The notes beneath the pieces were generated by a model. It was not told where the DNA came from. It worked only from the letters and a program-made list of their open reading frames with translations, and ran no database searches. Below, piece after piece: positions 33,263-42,254 of a stretch of DNA of 64,000 nt; within the stretch, counting starts at the first letter, position 1; each line of letters opens with the position of its first letter. Source of the stretch: Mesorhizobium sp. B1-1-8. Lineage in GTDB: Bacteria; Pseudomonadota; Alphaproteobacteria; Rhizobiales; Rhizobiaceae. Location of the stretch: contig NZ_CP083956.1 in NCBI RefSeq assembly GCF_006442795.2, forward strand, positions 2,829,501-2,893,500, in the 5' to 3' direction. The position numbers and the translations under genes are program-made.

Positions 33263-35752
33263 ATGTTCTTCCGATTGCTTCGCCTGATACTGGTCGTCAT
33301 CGTCGCCGCCGCGGCGCAGCCGGCGTTCGACGCGATGGCGCAGGCGATCGGCCAGGGTTCCGCCCAGCTGATTGCCGACCAGACCAAGGTCATCCAGGAC
33401 CTGACTGCCAAGACCGACGGCCTCGAGAAGAAGATAGCCGACAATGGCGAGGACGATGCCGGGCTGGTCGACATCCGTCTGCAACTGGAGGATATGTCGC
33501 GAGCGGCGCTGACCAGCGCGCTGGCGTTCCGCTCCCGCATCAACGACATCAACAACCGCATCGAGGTTCTAGGGCCGCCGCCGGCGCAAGGGCAGCCGCC
33601 GGAGCCGGCGATCGTCGCCAATGAACGCGGCGCGCTGACATCCGAAAAGGCCGAGATCAATGCGGTCATCGCCAGCGCGCAGAATTTGTCGATCCGTATC
33701 AACGGGCTGGTCGACAGGATCGGGGCCATGCGCAGCGAGCTGTTCCGCAGCGTTCTGACCAAGCGCTACGAATTGTCGGATGCGCTCAGCCCGCAGACGT
33801 TTTCCGATGCCCACGATCAGTTCGCCGGCCTCTACAAGGCGGTCGCGTCATGGTTGACCTTTGCGTTCAGGTACAAATTCGAGGCCATCCTTGCCGCAAC
33901 GATGATGGCGCTGGTGCTGGCGGCGGTGCTGCTGGTTGGCGGCCGGCGCCTGTTCGGGCGTGTCTTCGAGGCCGATCCCTCGGTCGAGGAGCCTTCCTAT
34001 CTCAGCCGGCTTTCGGTGGCGTTCTGGTCGACGCTGCTGCCGACGCTGGCGCTCGGCGCCTTCCTTGCCTCGACCGTGTTCTTCTTCAACTATTACAATG
34101 TGCTGCGCGGCGACATCGGCATTTTCCTCAACGCGCTGCTGTCCGTGATCGCGGTGGTGTTCTGCGTCAACAGGCTGACCAATGCGGCGCTCGAGCCGCG
34201 GCTGCCGAACTGGCGCCTTATCCCGGTCCAAACCAGCCCGGCGCGCTGGCTGGTGCGGCTGACGACGGCGATGGCGGTGGTCATCGGCTTCAACTATTTC
34301 CTGACCGTGGTCAACGACAAGATGGGCTCGCCGCTGTCGCTGACGGTTGCCAGAAGTTTCATTGCCACCATCATCGTCGGCGTCATCCTGATCCTGATGG
34401 GCCTGCTCAGGCCATTCAGAGCCGGGGACGGCTCCTGGCGGCCATGGCCGGCATGGCTGCGCTACACTGCTTTCGCGCTCGGCCTGTTCACCATAGCGGC
34501 GGCGTTTCTCGGCTATATCGGCCTTGCAATTTTCGTCTCGGTGCAGGTCGTGGTCACAGGCACCATCCTGGTCACCGCCTATATCGGCTTCCTGTCGGCG
34601 CGGGCGATCGGCGAGGAGGGCGGCTTCGCCGACACTTCGGTAGGGCGCTGGCTGTCAGCCAATTCCAGCTATGAGGAAACCGCGCTCGACCAGCTCGGCC
34701 TGGTCGTCAGCATCGCCATCAACGTGATGATCGTGCTGGTGTTCCTGCCGCTGATCCTGTTGATGTGGGGCTTCCAGCCCGGCGACATCCAGGCCTGGGC
34801 ATACAAGCTGGCGACCGGTGTGACGATCGGCTCGGTGACCATCTCGGTCCTCGGCATCTTCACCGGCATCGTTGTCTTTGCCATCGGCTATTTCCTGACG
34901 CGCTGGTTCCAGGGCTGGCTCGACGGCTCGGTGATGGCGCGCGGCAAGGTCGATACCGGCGTGCGCAACTCTATCCGGCTGGCGGTCGGCTATGCCGGTG
35001 TAGCGCTCGCCGGACTGGTCGGCATCTCGGCGGCCGGCATCGACCTTTCCAACCTGGCGCTCGTCGCCGGTGCGCTGTCGCTGGGTATCGGCTTCGGCCT
35101 GCAGAACGTTGTCTCCAACTTCGTCTCGGGTCTCATCCTGCTTGCCGAACGGCCGTTCAAGGTCGGCGATTGGATCGTCGCCGGAGAGGTTAGCGGCACG
35201 GTCAGAAAGATCAGCGTGCGGGCCACCGAGATCGAGACGTTCCAGCGGCAGGCGGTGATCCTGCCCAATTCCAGCCTCATCAACAACGCGGTCGGCAACT
35301 GGACGCACCGCAACAAGCTTGGCCGCATCGACATAAGGGTCGGCGTCGCTTATGGCAGCGACGTCAAACGCGTGCATGCGCTGTTGCTCGATGTCGCGCG
35401 CTCGCACCCGATGGTGCTGAAGAATCCCGAGCCGTTTGTGCTGTTCGTAAATTTCGGGGCTGCAGCGCTCGAATTCGAAATCCGCGTCTTCGTAGCCGAC
35501 GTGATGAACGGCAACATCGTCCAGAACGATATCCGCTTCGCCATCTTCGAGACGTTCGAGGACGAGCATATCGAAATTCCCTCGACGCCGCGCGCCGTCG
35601 TCGAGACCAAAAAGCACGAACCGTGGCCGATCGACGACGACAAGACGGAAGTCGAGACCGCCGAGCAGGAGCGGCTGGAGGCGGAGGCAGCGGCCGAGAT
35701 GAAACGCCTGGCGAAAACCCGACGCAAGGCGCCCAAGCCCGATCCCGACTAA
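33263..35752 (+). CDS. Large mechanosensitive channel (DUF3772-MscS)
   Basis: An 829-residue protein. A signal peptide (MFFRLLRLILVVIVAAAAQP) is followed by a periplasmic helical DUF3772-like region (to about residue 195) with coiled-coil character, then about 10 membrane helices and an MscS pore/vestibule domain from about 600 (GLQNVVSNFVSGLILLAERPFKVGDWI). The pore-lining helix is Ala/Gly-rich (LVAGALSLGIGFGL). A charged tail ends the protein. It is expected in the inner membrane, releasing solutes on osmotic downshift, relevant in cells that accumulate and degrade betaine-type osmolytes. The ATG at 33263 is preferred because it creates a signal peptide. Confidence 0.9.
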   Translation: MFFRLLRLILVVIVAAAAQPAFDAMAQAIGQGSAQLIADQTKVIQDLTAKTDGLEKKIADNGEDDAGLVDIRLQLEDMSRAALTSALAFRSRINDINNRIEVLGPPPAQGQPPEPAIVANERGALTSEKAEINAVIASAQNLSIRINGLVDRIGAMRSELFRSVLTKRYELSDALSPQTFSDAHDQFAGLYKAVASWLTFAFRYKFEAILAATMMALVLAAVLLVGGRRLFGRVFEADPSVEEPSYLSRLSVAFWSTLLPTLALGAFLASTVFFFNYYNVLRGDIGIFLNALLSVIAVVFCVNRLTNAALEPRLPNWRLIPVQTSPARWLVRLTTAMAVVIGFNYFLTVVNDKMGSPLSLTVARSFIATIIVGVILILMGLLRPFRAGDGSWRPWPAWLRYTAFALGLFTIAAAFLGYIGLAIFVSVQVVVTGTILVTAYIGFLSARAIGEEGGFADTSVGRWLSANSSYEETALDQLGLVVSIAINVMIVLVFLPLILLMWGFQPGDIQAWAYKLATGVTIGSVTISVLGIFTGIVVFAIGYFLTRWFQGWLDGSVMARGKVDTGVRNSIRLAVGYAGVALAGLVGISAAGIDLSNLALVAGALSLGIGFGLQNVVSNFVSGLILLAERPFKVGDWIVAGEVSGTVRKISVRATEIETFQRQAVILPNSSLINNAVGNWTHRNKLGRIDIRVGVAYGSDVKRVHALLLDVARSHPMVLKNPEPFVLFVNFGAAALEFEIRVFVADVMNGNIVQNDIRFAIFETFEDEHIEIPSTPRAVVETKKHEPWPIDDDKTEVETAEQERLEAEAAAEMKRLAKTRRKAPKPDPD

Positions 35753-35908
35753 CCTTTGCAGGCCTCAAGCCCGCTTCCGCGAACCAATTGCGGCATGAAT
35801 GCGGCATTCAGTTGCGGTTCAGCTTGCAAGTCATATAAGCTCCCGTGCAAAGGGCGGGAATGCCTTGCGAAAATGCAACAGAGGCGGTGTGGATACACCG
35901 GAATTGCA

Positions 35909-36172
35909 ATGTGGAAGTCTGTCGTTACCGCCATCGCTTTTCTTGCCGTGGGCGGTTCGGCTTTCGCCGCCAGCGCGGTCAATAAGGACGCCCAGACCCG
36001 GACGCTGATCGTGACCGAAGGGGGCGGCAAGACGGAACTGGCGCTGGCCGCCGGCGAGACGGTGGAGTTCTGCCCGAACGGTTGCTTCGTCACCTTGCCC
36101 AATGGCGACCTCGAAGCCTTGACCGGTTCTGAAACGGTCGAGATCTCGGGCGGCGTCGCCCGCATCAAGTAA
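35909..36172 (+). CDS. Small secreted protein of unknown function
   Basis: An 87-residue protein with a clear signal peptide (MWKSVVTAIAFLAVGGSAFA, cleavage probably after AFA). The mature part of about 65 residues has two cysteines in FCPNGCFVTLPNGDLEAL, likely forming a disulfide, and looks beta-rich. No family recognised. It is monocistronic: a good intrinsic terminator follows 20 bp after the stop, and the 156-bp gap before it holds no other gene. Confidence 0.75.
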   Translation: MWKSVVTAIAFLAVGGSAFAASAVNKDAQTRTLIVTEGGGKTELALAAGETVEFCPNGCFVTLPNGDLEALTGSETVEISGGVARIK

Positions 36173-36191
36173 ACGCAAGCAGCAGATTGGC

Positions 36192-36218
36192 AAAGGCCGG
36201 GCGAATGTCCGGCCTTTT
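36192..36218 (+). terminator. Rho-independent terminator
   Basis: AAAGGCCGG (36192-36200) pairs with CCGGCCTTT (36209-36217) around an 8-nt loop, followed by TTTA. It ends the transcript of the small secreted protein and separates it from the operon starting at 36376. Confidence 0.85.
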
Positions 36219-36375
36219 ATCGTTTCCGGTAGAAGCTGCTTAACGATGACGCCGGAAATACCGCCCCGACAGCCCGCTACAACCGGGCGTTTTAACGTTC
36301 ACTCCGCCGTTCCCCGCTATACCCGATGCGCAGACGCCGAAACGCGGCGCAACGGGTTAAGGCAGGGCAGGAAAA

Positions 36376-37809
36376 ATGGACGCGCGGTCGGACAGGAACG
36401 CAATCCCGTTTGCGGTCGACCTCGACGGCACGCTGATTGCAACCGACCTCCTGTGGGAAGGCCTGTTCATCCTGCTCAAGAAGAACCCGCTCTATCTCTT
36501 TCTCCTGCCGCTGTGGCTGACAGGCGGTCCCGCGCGGTTGAAGCAGGAGATCGCCGATCGCATCGACATCGATCCGGCCTCGCTGCCTTACCGGGTTGAA
36601 TTGCTCGAGCGCCTGCGCGCCGAACACGATGAAGGCCGCAAGATCGTTCTGGCGACGGGAACGCCGCGCAAATTCGCCGAGGCGATCGCAGCCCATCTCG
36701 GCCTCTTTGACCATGTGCTGGCGACCGACGGTCCACACAACATGACTTCGGGCAGGAAGCGCGCCTCGCTGGTCGCCGCCTATGGCGACGGCGGCTTCGA
36801 CTATGCCGGCAACAGCCGCCACGACCTCCAGGTATTCGACGCCGCGCGTACGGCAATCGTGGTCGCGCCGGACCGCAGCGCCGCGCGCTGGCAGGCGGCG
36901 CGCGGGGCCGAGAGCATGGCGGCGCCGAGGCCGAGTTGGAAGACATTGGTCAAGATGCTGCGCGTGCATCAGTGGCTGAAGAATTCGCTGATCGCGGTGC
37001 CGATGGTGCTGTCGCATGAGTATTTCAACATCGGCATGATTTGGCAGTGCGTGGTGGCGTTCGTTTCCTTCAGCGCCGTGGCGTCCGCCATCTATATCAT
37101 CAACGATTTCTTCGACCTGGCGCTCGACCGCAAGCATCCGAGCAAGCGCAACCGGCCCTTCGCCAGCGGCGCGCTGTCGATCCCATTCGGCTTTGGCGCC
37201 ATCGCCATGCTGCTGGCGACCGGCATCGCCGCGGGCTGCCTGCTGCCGATCCAGTTCCTCGGCGTGCTCGGCGGCTATATGGTCATCACCACCGCCTACT
37301 CGCTGTCGTTCAAGCGCATGCTTTTGATCGACGTGCTGACGCTTGCCGGCCTCTACACGGTTCGGGTGATGGCGGGCGCCGCGGCGACCGGCGTCGACGT
37401 GTCCTTCTGGCTGCTTGCCTTCTCGATCTTCTTCTTCCTGTCGCTGGCGCTGGTGAAGCGCTTCGTCGAATTGCGCACCACCGCCATTGCGCCAGGCGAA
37501 CGCATTGCCGGTCGCGGCTATCGCACCGAGGACCAGGAGATCGTCGCCCAGGCGGGCATGGCTTCGGCCTTTTCCTCGGCGCTGGTTCTGGCGCTCTACA
37601 TGGACAGCCCGGCGGTGCGCGAGCTCTATCCGCATCCATGGGTGATGTGGCCGCTGGCGCCGATCGTTCTCTATCTCACCATGCGCGTCTGGATTCTTGC
37701 CCGCCGCGACGAAATGAATGACGACCCGGTCGTGTTCATCATCCGTGACTGGCGCAGCCAGATCGTCGTCGCGGTCGGCGCGGCCCTGCTGGTTGTCGGG
37801 GGTTGGTGA
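36376..37809 (+). CDS. HAD hydrolase-UbiA prenyltransferase fusion (DPPR synthase-like)
   Basis: A 477-residue fusion. Residues about 10-180 are a HAD phosphatase-like domain (VDLDGTLIATDLLWEG at about 14-29, nucleophile motif DxDGT). Residues about 190-477 are a UbiA membrane prenyltransferase with the first aspartate motif at N243 (NDFFDLALDRKHPSKRNRP) and the second in FKRMLLIDVLTLAGLYTVR near 314-332. This order recalls 5-phosphoribosyl-1-diphosphate:decaprenyl-phosphate transferase (Rv3806c), with the HAD part a candidate for the following dephosphorylation; rhizobial NoeC is of the same family. Here it begins an operon with a DprE1-like oxidase. The substrate assignment is inference. 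Confidence 0.82.
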   Translation: MDARSDRNAIPFAVDLDGTLIATDLLWEGLFILLKKNPLYLFLLPLWLTGGPARLKQEIADRIDIDPASLPYRVELLERLRAEHDEGRKIVLATGTPRKFAEAIAAHLGLFDHVLATDGPHNMTSGRKRASLVAAYGDGGFDYAGNSRHDLQVFDAARTAIVVAPDRSAARWQAARGAESMAAPRPSWKTLVKMLRVHQWLKNSLIAVPMVLSHEYFNIGMIWQCVVAFVSFSAVASAIYIINDFFDLALDRKHPSKRNRPFASGALSIPFGFGAIAMLLATGIAAGCLLPIQFLGVLGGYMVITTAYSLSFKRMLLIDVLTLAGLYTVRVMAGAAATGVDVSFWLLAFSIFFFLSLALVKRFVELRTTAIAPGERIAGRGYRTEDQEIVAQAGMASAFSSALVLALYMDSPAVRELYPHPWVMWPLAPIVLYLTMRVWILARRDEMNDDPVVFIIRDWRSQIVVAVGAALLVVGGW

Positions 37810-37811
37810 GG

Positions 37812-39164
37812 ATGGGCGGCGAACGCTTCGGCAGCTTCGGGCTGGCGACGCCGCCGGCGCGCCAGGCGATTGCGGCTGAAGACGCGATTGCCTTGCTGAA
37901 GATCGGCGCGGCCAAGCCGGGTTCCCTGCTTGGCTACGGCAATGGCCGCTCCTATGGCGACAGCTGCCAGAACGACGCCGGGATGGTGATCGACATGCGG
38001 CCGCTCAACCGCATTCGCGCCTTCAATGCCGAGACTGGGGTGATCGAGGCGGACGCCGGCGTGCTGCTTAGCGACATCATCTCCCATGCAGCGCCTTTCG
38101 GTTTCTTCCCGGCGGTGGTTCCCGGCACGCAGTTCGTCACGCTGGGCGGCGCCATCGCCAACGATGTCCACGGCAAGAACCACCACCGGCGCGGCACTTT
38201 CGGCTGCCACGTCGAAGCTTTCATGCTGCTCAGGTCGGACGGCAAGACATACCGTTGCTCCGAGACGGACAATGCGCGCCTGTTCCGCGCAACGATAGGC
38301 GGCATGGGGCTGACCGGCCTGATCCTTTCGGCCTCGATCCGGCTGATGCGGGTGCCGTCGCTCGATATCGTCGAGAAGGCGACCCGGTTCAGCGATCTCG
38401 GCGAATTCTTCGAGCTCGCCGAGGCGGCGGACCAGGCCAATGAATATGCCGTCGCCTGGATCGACCAGCTTGCCGGCGGTCATGGGCGCGGACGCGGGCT
38501 GCTGTTTACCGGCAATCATGCCGAGCATGGCTCGCACGCCGCCGCGCGGGCCGGCAGCCGGCTTGCGGTGCCGGCGCAGCCGCCGTTCAACGTGCTCAAC
38601 CGGCCGTTCCTGACTGTCTTCAACGCGGCCTACCGGTGGAAAAAGGCACGCTCTGCCGCGCCCCGCCAGACGGGCTACCAGGGCTTCTTCTTTCCGCTCG
38701 ACGGCGTTCGCGACTGGAACCGGTTCTATGGCCCGCGCGGGCTTTTCCAGCACCAGAGCGTGGTGCCGGAGGCCGCTGCGCGCCGCGCTATTCCCGCGCT
38801 GCTCGAAGCGGCGAGGCAAGCGGGGCAGGGATCGTTCCTGACGGTGCTGAAACGCTTCGGCGGCGTCCGCTCGCCGGCGCTGCTGTCGTTTCCGCGGCCC
38901 GGCTACACGCTGACGCTGGATTTCCCCAACCGGGGCGAAAGGACGTTGCGGCTGCTCGCCGAGCTCGACCGTATGACGGTCGACGCGGGCGGGGCGGTCA
39001 ACCCTTACAAGGATGCCCGCATGGGCGCCGAGACCTTTGCGGCGTCCTTTCCGGAATGGCAGCGGCTGGAGGCGCTTCGCGACCCGGCATTCCTATCGAG
39101 CTTCTGGGCTCGAACGGCGAAAAAACTGGACGCAAGGCGCGGAACGGCGGAGGCGGCAGAGTAG
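37812..39164 (+). CDS. DprE1-like FAD-binding oxidoreductase
   Basis: A 450-residue flavoprotein of the VAO fold. The FAD PP-loop is GYGNGRSYGDS near residues 40-50; GGAIANDVHGKNHHRRGTFG near 113-132 closely follows the DprE1 segment in which a histidine lies near the flavin, and VLKRFGGVRSP and LTLDFPNRGER match the DprE1 C-terminal domain. In mycobacteria DprE1 oxidises the 2'-OH of decaprenyl-phosphoryl-ribose. The ATG at 37812 has GGGGG about 9 nt upstream and starts 2 bp after the UbiA stop; GTG 37806 is an alternative. No candidate for DprE2 is certain. Confidence 0.85.
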   Translation: MGGERFGSFGLATPPARQAIAAEDAIALLKIGAAKPGSLLGYGNGRSYGDSCQNDAGMVIDMRPLNRIRAFNAETGVIEADAGVLLSDIISHAAPFGFFPAVVPGTQFVTLGGAIANDVHGKNHHRRGTFGCHVEAFMLLRSDGKTYRCSETDNARLFRATIGGMGLTGLILSASIRLMRVPSLDIVEKATRFSDLGEFFELAEAADQANEYAVAWIDQLAGGHGRGRGLLFTGNHAEHGSHAAARAGSRLAVPAQPPFNVLNRPFLTVFNAAYRWKKARSAAPRQTGYQGFFFPLDGVRDWNRFYGPRGLFQHQSVVPEAAARRAIPALLEAARQAGQGSFLTVLKRFGGVRSPALLSFPRPGYTLTLDFPNRGERTLRLLAELDRMTVDAGGAVNPYKDARMGAETFAASFPEWQRLEALRDPAFLSSFWARTAKKLDARRGTAEAAE

Positions 39165-39170
39165 ATAGAA

Positions 39171-39219
39171 TTTGAGTAAGTCATGGTAAATGAAGTGTTA
39201 AATCCATGGTTTACTCAAA
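39171..39219. promoter_or_regulatory. Imperfect 16-bp inverted repeat before the small membrane-protein gene
   Basis: TTTGAGTAAGTCATGG (39171-39186) is mirrored by CCATGGTTTACTCAAA (39204-39219), two mismatches in 16, with a 17-bp spacer. It lies in the 122-bp gap after the DprE1-like gene, the longest gap in this operon, and the surrounding DNA is AT-rich. It may be an operator with an internal promoter or a large hairpin in the mRNA. Confidence 0.6.
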
Positions 39220-39286
39220 ACCTTCTTGTGACTTCACGAAACGTTTGCAGGTTTGTAGTAGGACTGCTGCGGGGCAGGGTGGCAAT

Positions 39287-39736
39287 ATGAAATACATCGT
39301 CTTCATTCTCTTCACGGTCATGACCAATGCCGCGGCGCAGCTGATGCTGAAGCAGGGCATGATGTCGCTCGGGCCGATCTCGTTCGAGGGCACCAATCCG
39401 CTCCTCAAGCTGCTGCAGATCGTCTTCAGCCCATGGGTTTTCGTCGGTCTGTGCACCTTCGTCATCTCGATGGCCTCGCACCTCTATGTGCTGTCCAAGG
39501 TCGAGCTCAGCTTCGCCTATCCGTTCCTCAGCCTGGCCTATGTCGCGGTCGCGATCTTCGCCTATTTCATCTTCCGCGAGGATATCAACGGCTGGCGCAT
39601 CGCCGGCATCGCCTGCATCTGTGTCGGCACCGTGCTGATCGCGCAAAGTGGCCGGGAAATGGGCGGGCGCGGGCATGAGGACCAGACCGCTTCGATAATT
39701 CCCGACAAGATCGGCAGCAGCGAGATCGTTCGATGA
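39287..39736 (+). CDS. Small EamA/SMR-like membrane protein (possible lipid-linked-sugar flippase)
   Basis: A 149-residue protein with four hydrophobic segments (about residues 3-22, 45-65, 70-92 and 98-118) in the SMR/EamA half-transporter layout; the pattern ASHLYVLSKVELSFAYPFLS and YVAVAIFAYFIFREDING is like ArnE/ArnF, which flip undecaprenyl-phospho-aminoarabinose. The last 25 residues are soluble. ATG at 39287 chosen over an upstream ATG whose leading peptide is not hydrophobic. It overlaps the epimerase gene by 4 bp. Flippase function in this operon is inference from neighbours. Confidence 0.75.
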   Translation: MKYIVFILFTVMTNAAAQLMLKQGMMSLGPISFEGTNPLLKLLQIVFSPWVFVGLCTFVISMASHLYVLSKVELSFAYPFLSLAYVAVAIFAYFIFREDINGWRIAGIACICVGTVLIAQSGREMGGRGHEDQTASIIPDKIGSSEIVR

Positions 39737-40740
39737 GACATGTGATTTTCGGCGGCGACGGCTTCGTCGGCCGCCATCTTGCTCCCAGGCTCGTCGCGGA
39801 CGGCGAGGAAGTTGTCGTCGCCGATGTCGTCAAGAGCGACCTGCCGCACTACCGCTCGGTCCGTTTCACCACATGCGACGTAACCGATCCGGCCTCTGTC
39901 GCCGCGGTCGGCCTCAGGGCCGACGACATGGTCTACAATCTGTCGGCCAAGATGCTGTCACCGATCCAGGTGCGCGCCAAGCGGCACGACTTCTTCTTTC
40001 CGGTCAATTTCCACGGCACCGAGCACATCATGCAGGCCATGGACAAGGCCGGCGCGCCAAAGCTCGTCCATTATACGACCGACATGATCTACGGCCACAC
40101 GGTCACCTTGCCGATGACGGAGGACCACCCGGTCGCGCCGCTCGGCGAATATGGCTGGTCGAAGCAAAAGACCGAGGAACTTGCCGCCGAATGGCGCAAG
40201 CGCGGCATGTCGATCTCGCTGTTCAGGCCGCGCCTGATCATCGGACCCGGGCGTCTCGGCATCCTCGAAAAACTGTTCAAGCTGATCGACTGGAACCTGC
40301 CGGTGCCGATGATCGGCTCCGGGCGCAATCCCTATCAGTTCATTTCCGTTTTCGACTGCGCCGAAGCCGCGCGCGCGGCCTGGAAGGCCGGGGTGCCGAA
40401 CGAGGCCTACAACCTTGGCTCGCTCAATCCGCCGCCAGTCAGGAAACTGCTAGGCGATCTGATCAAACATGCCGGCTCGAAGTCGATCCTGATCCCGACT
40501 CCCGGCTGGGCGGTCAAGCGCACGCTCGACCTGCTCGATTTGATGAACATGCCGATCATGGATCCGGAACAATATCTGATCGCCGATGAGGAATGCGTGC
40601 TCGACGTGTCGAAAGCCGGGCGCCAGCTCGGCTGGGTGCCGCGATACCGCGACGAGGACATGCTGATCGCCGCCTACAGCGAATACCGCGCCAAGAAAGA
40701 CGGCCATGCCGTCGCTACGAAACATGTGCCTGCCGAGTAG
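39733..40740 (+). CDS. NAD-dependent epimerase/dehydratase
   Basis: A 335-residue extended short-chain dehydrogenase. The NAD-binding motif is IFGGDGFVGRHLAPR near residues 5-19, and the catalytic YxxxK is YGWSKQK near 140-146. Substrate domain is typical (RPRLIIGPGRLGIL, FISVFDCAEAARAAW). It probably converts a nucleotide- or lipid-linked sugar. It could supply the reductase step after the DprE1-like oxidation or epimerise an activated sugar; neither is shown. Overlaps the preceding gene by 4 bp and is 21 bp before the aminotransferase. Confidence 0.85.
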   Translation: MRHVIFGGDGFVGRHLAPRLVADGEEVVVADVVKSDLPHYRSVRFTTCDVTDPASVAAVGLRADDMVYNLSAKMLSPIQVRAKRHDFFFPVNFHGTEHIMQAMDKAGAPKLVHYTTDMIYGHTVTLPMTEDHPVAPLGEYGWSKQKTEELAAEWRKRGMSISLFRPRLIIGPGRLGILEKLFKLIDWNLPVPMIGSGRNPYQFISVFDCAEAARAAWKAGVPNEAYNLGSLNPPPVRKLLGDLIKHAGSKSILIPTPGWAVKRTLDLLDLMNMPIMDPEQYLIADEECVLDVSKAGRQLGWVPRYRDEDMLIAAYSEYRAKKDGHAVATKHVPAE

Positions 40741-40761
40741 GGCGCGAAGGGAGATTTCGAG

Positions 40762-42237
40762 ATGACCGTAATGGCCAAGCCGGAACAGACAGGCACGCGC
40801 ACGCTGGTCAACGCGCCGGCGCTGTCGCCCGCAGCAACAGCCAAGCCCGACCTGATCAGCGTCGAGCACGCCAAGGCGCTCGACGTCGCCCGCATCACCG
40901 ACCTGTTCAAGGCGCATCTCAACCCCGGCCAATTGCATTTCATGAAGCTGCTCGGCTTCCACAAGATCAAGATCGAGCGCGCCGAGGGCATGTTCTACAT
41001 CGACCAGAACGGCCGCAAGATCCTCGACTTCTTCGGCGGGTTCGGCTCGCTGGCCTTCGGCCACAACCATCCGCGCATTCTTGAAGCGCGCAAAAAGTTC
41101 CAGGAGGAAAAGCGCCAGGAAATCGCCATCGCCTTCATGTCGCAATATGCGGCGGCACTGGCGCACAACATCGCCAAGTGCTCGCCCGGCGATCTCGACA
41201 TGGTGTTTTTGGGCTCCTCCGGCTCGGAAGCGATGGAAGCGGCGGTGAAGCTCGCCGAGCGAGCCGCCGGCCCGAAGCGGCCGAAAATCGTCTATGCCGA
41301 GAATTCCTTCCACGGCAAGACCAAGGGCGTGCTGGCGATCACCGACGGTTCACTCTACCGCGCCGATTTCAAGGTTCCTGAGAATGTCGTGCGGGTTCCC
41401 TTCGCCGACATCGATGCGGTCGAGCGTGCCTTCCGCAACGACCCCGAGATCGGCGTCATTGTGCTGGAAACCATCCAGGGCGGCGGCGGCATCATCCAGG
41501 CGCCGATCGAGTACTGGCAGAAGCTGCGCGCGCTCTGCGACAAGCACGGCGTGCTGTGGGTCGCCGACGAAGTGCAGTGCGGCTATGGCCGCTCCGGCCG
41601 CTTCTATGCTTTCGAGCATTACGGGGTTGTGCCCGACGTAACGGCGCTGGCGAAATCGCTAGGCGCCGGAAAAGCTGCGGTCGGCGCCATGATCGCCAAG
41701 CGCGACGTCTACATGAAAGCCTATGGCACGCCGAAGACGGCGATGATCCATGCCATGGCGACTTTCGGCGGCATGGGCGAGGCCTGCGTCACCGCGATCG
41801 AGGGGCTGAACGTCCTCTATGACGAGGGCCTGATCGACAATGCCGCCGCGACCGGCGATTACCTTTTGCAGCGCCTGCAGGCGCTGAAGGAAAAATATCC
41901 GAAGATCATCAAGGATGTGCGGGGCAAGGGTTTGATGGTCGGGCTCGAGTTCCACGATTTCTCGCAGACCTTGCCGATGGTTTTGCGGCCGGTGGTCAGC
42001 GTGCTCGACGACAAGCTCAAAGGTTCGCTGTCGGGCTTCGTCGGCTCGCTGCTCTTGCGCGATTACGACGTGCTCGTCGCCTTCACCGAGTACAACCGCA
42101 ACGTCATCCGGCTGGAGCCGCCGCTGATCTGCCAATGCGAGCATGTCGACCGTTTCGTCGACGCCTTCGACAGCCTGCTCTCGCGCGGCATCGTGGCGAT
42201 CGTGAAGGACTTCGTCAAAAGCCAAGTCGGCAAATAA
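40762..42237 (+). CDS. Class III PLP aminotransferase
   Basis: A 491-residue fold-type I enzyme of the acetylornithine/4-aminobutyrate group. SSGSEAMEAAVKLAE near residues 153-167, WVADEVQCGYGRSGRF near 267-282 and the PLP lysine in ALAKSLGAGKAAVG near 296-309 are visible. An N-terminal 60-residue extension and a C-terminal helical segment make it longer than ornithine aminotransferases. Within this operon it might make an amino-sugar or amino-polyol; HpnO, a class III aminotransferase of hopanoid side chains built from ribose, is another comparison. RBS GGGAG at about 40749. Confidence 0.82.
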   Translation: MTVMAKPEQTGTRTLVNAPALSPAATAKPDLISVEHAKALDVARITDLFKAHLNPGQLHFMKLLGFHKIKIERAEGMFYIDQNGRKILDFFGGFGSLAFGHNHPRILEARKKFQEEKRQEIAIAFMSQYAAALAHNIAKCSPGDLDMVFLGSSGSEAMEAAVKLAERAAGPKRPKIVYAENSFHGKTKGVLAITDGSLYRADFKVPENVVRVPFADIDAVERAFRNDPEIGVIVLETIQGGGGIIQAPIEYWQKLRALCDKHGVLWVADEVQCGYGRSGRFYAFEHYGVVPDVTALAKSLGAGKAAVGAMIAKRDVYMKAYGTPKTAMIHAMATFGGMGEACVTAIEGLNVLYDEGLIDNAAATGDYLLQRLQALKEKYPKIIKDVRGKGLMVGLEFHDFSQTLPMVLRPVVSVLDDKLKGSLSGFVGSLLLRDYDVLVAFTEYNRNVIRLEPPLICQCEHVDRFVDAFDSLLSRGIVAIVKDFVKSQVGK

Positions 42238-42254
42238 GGCCGTTGAGCGAGACG

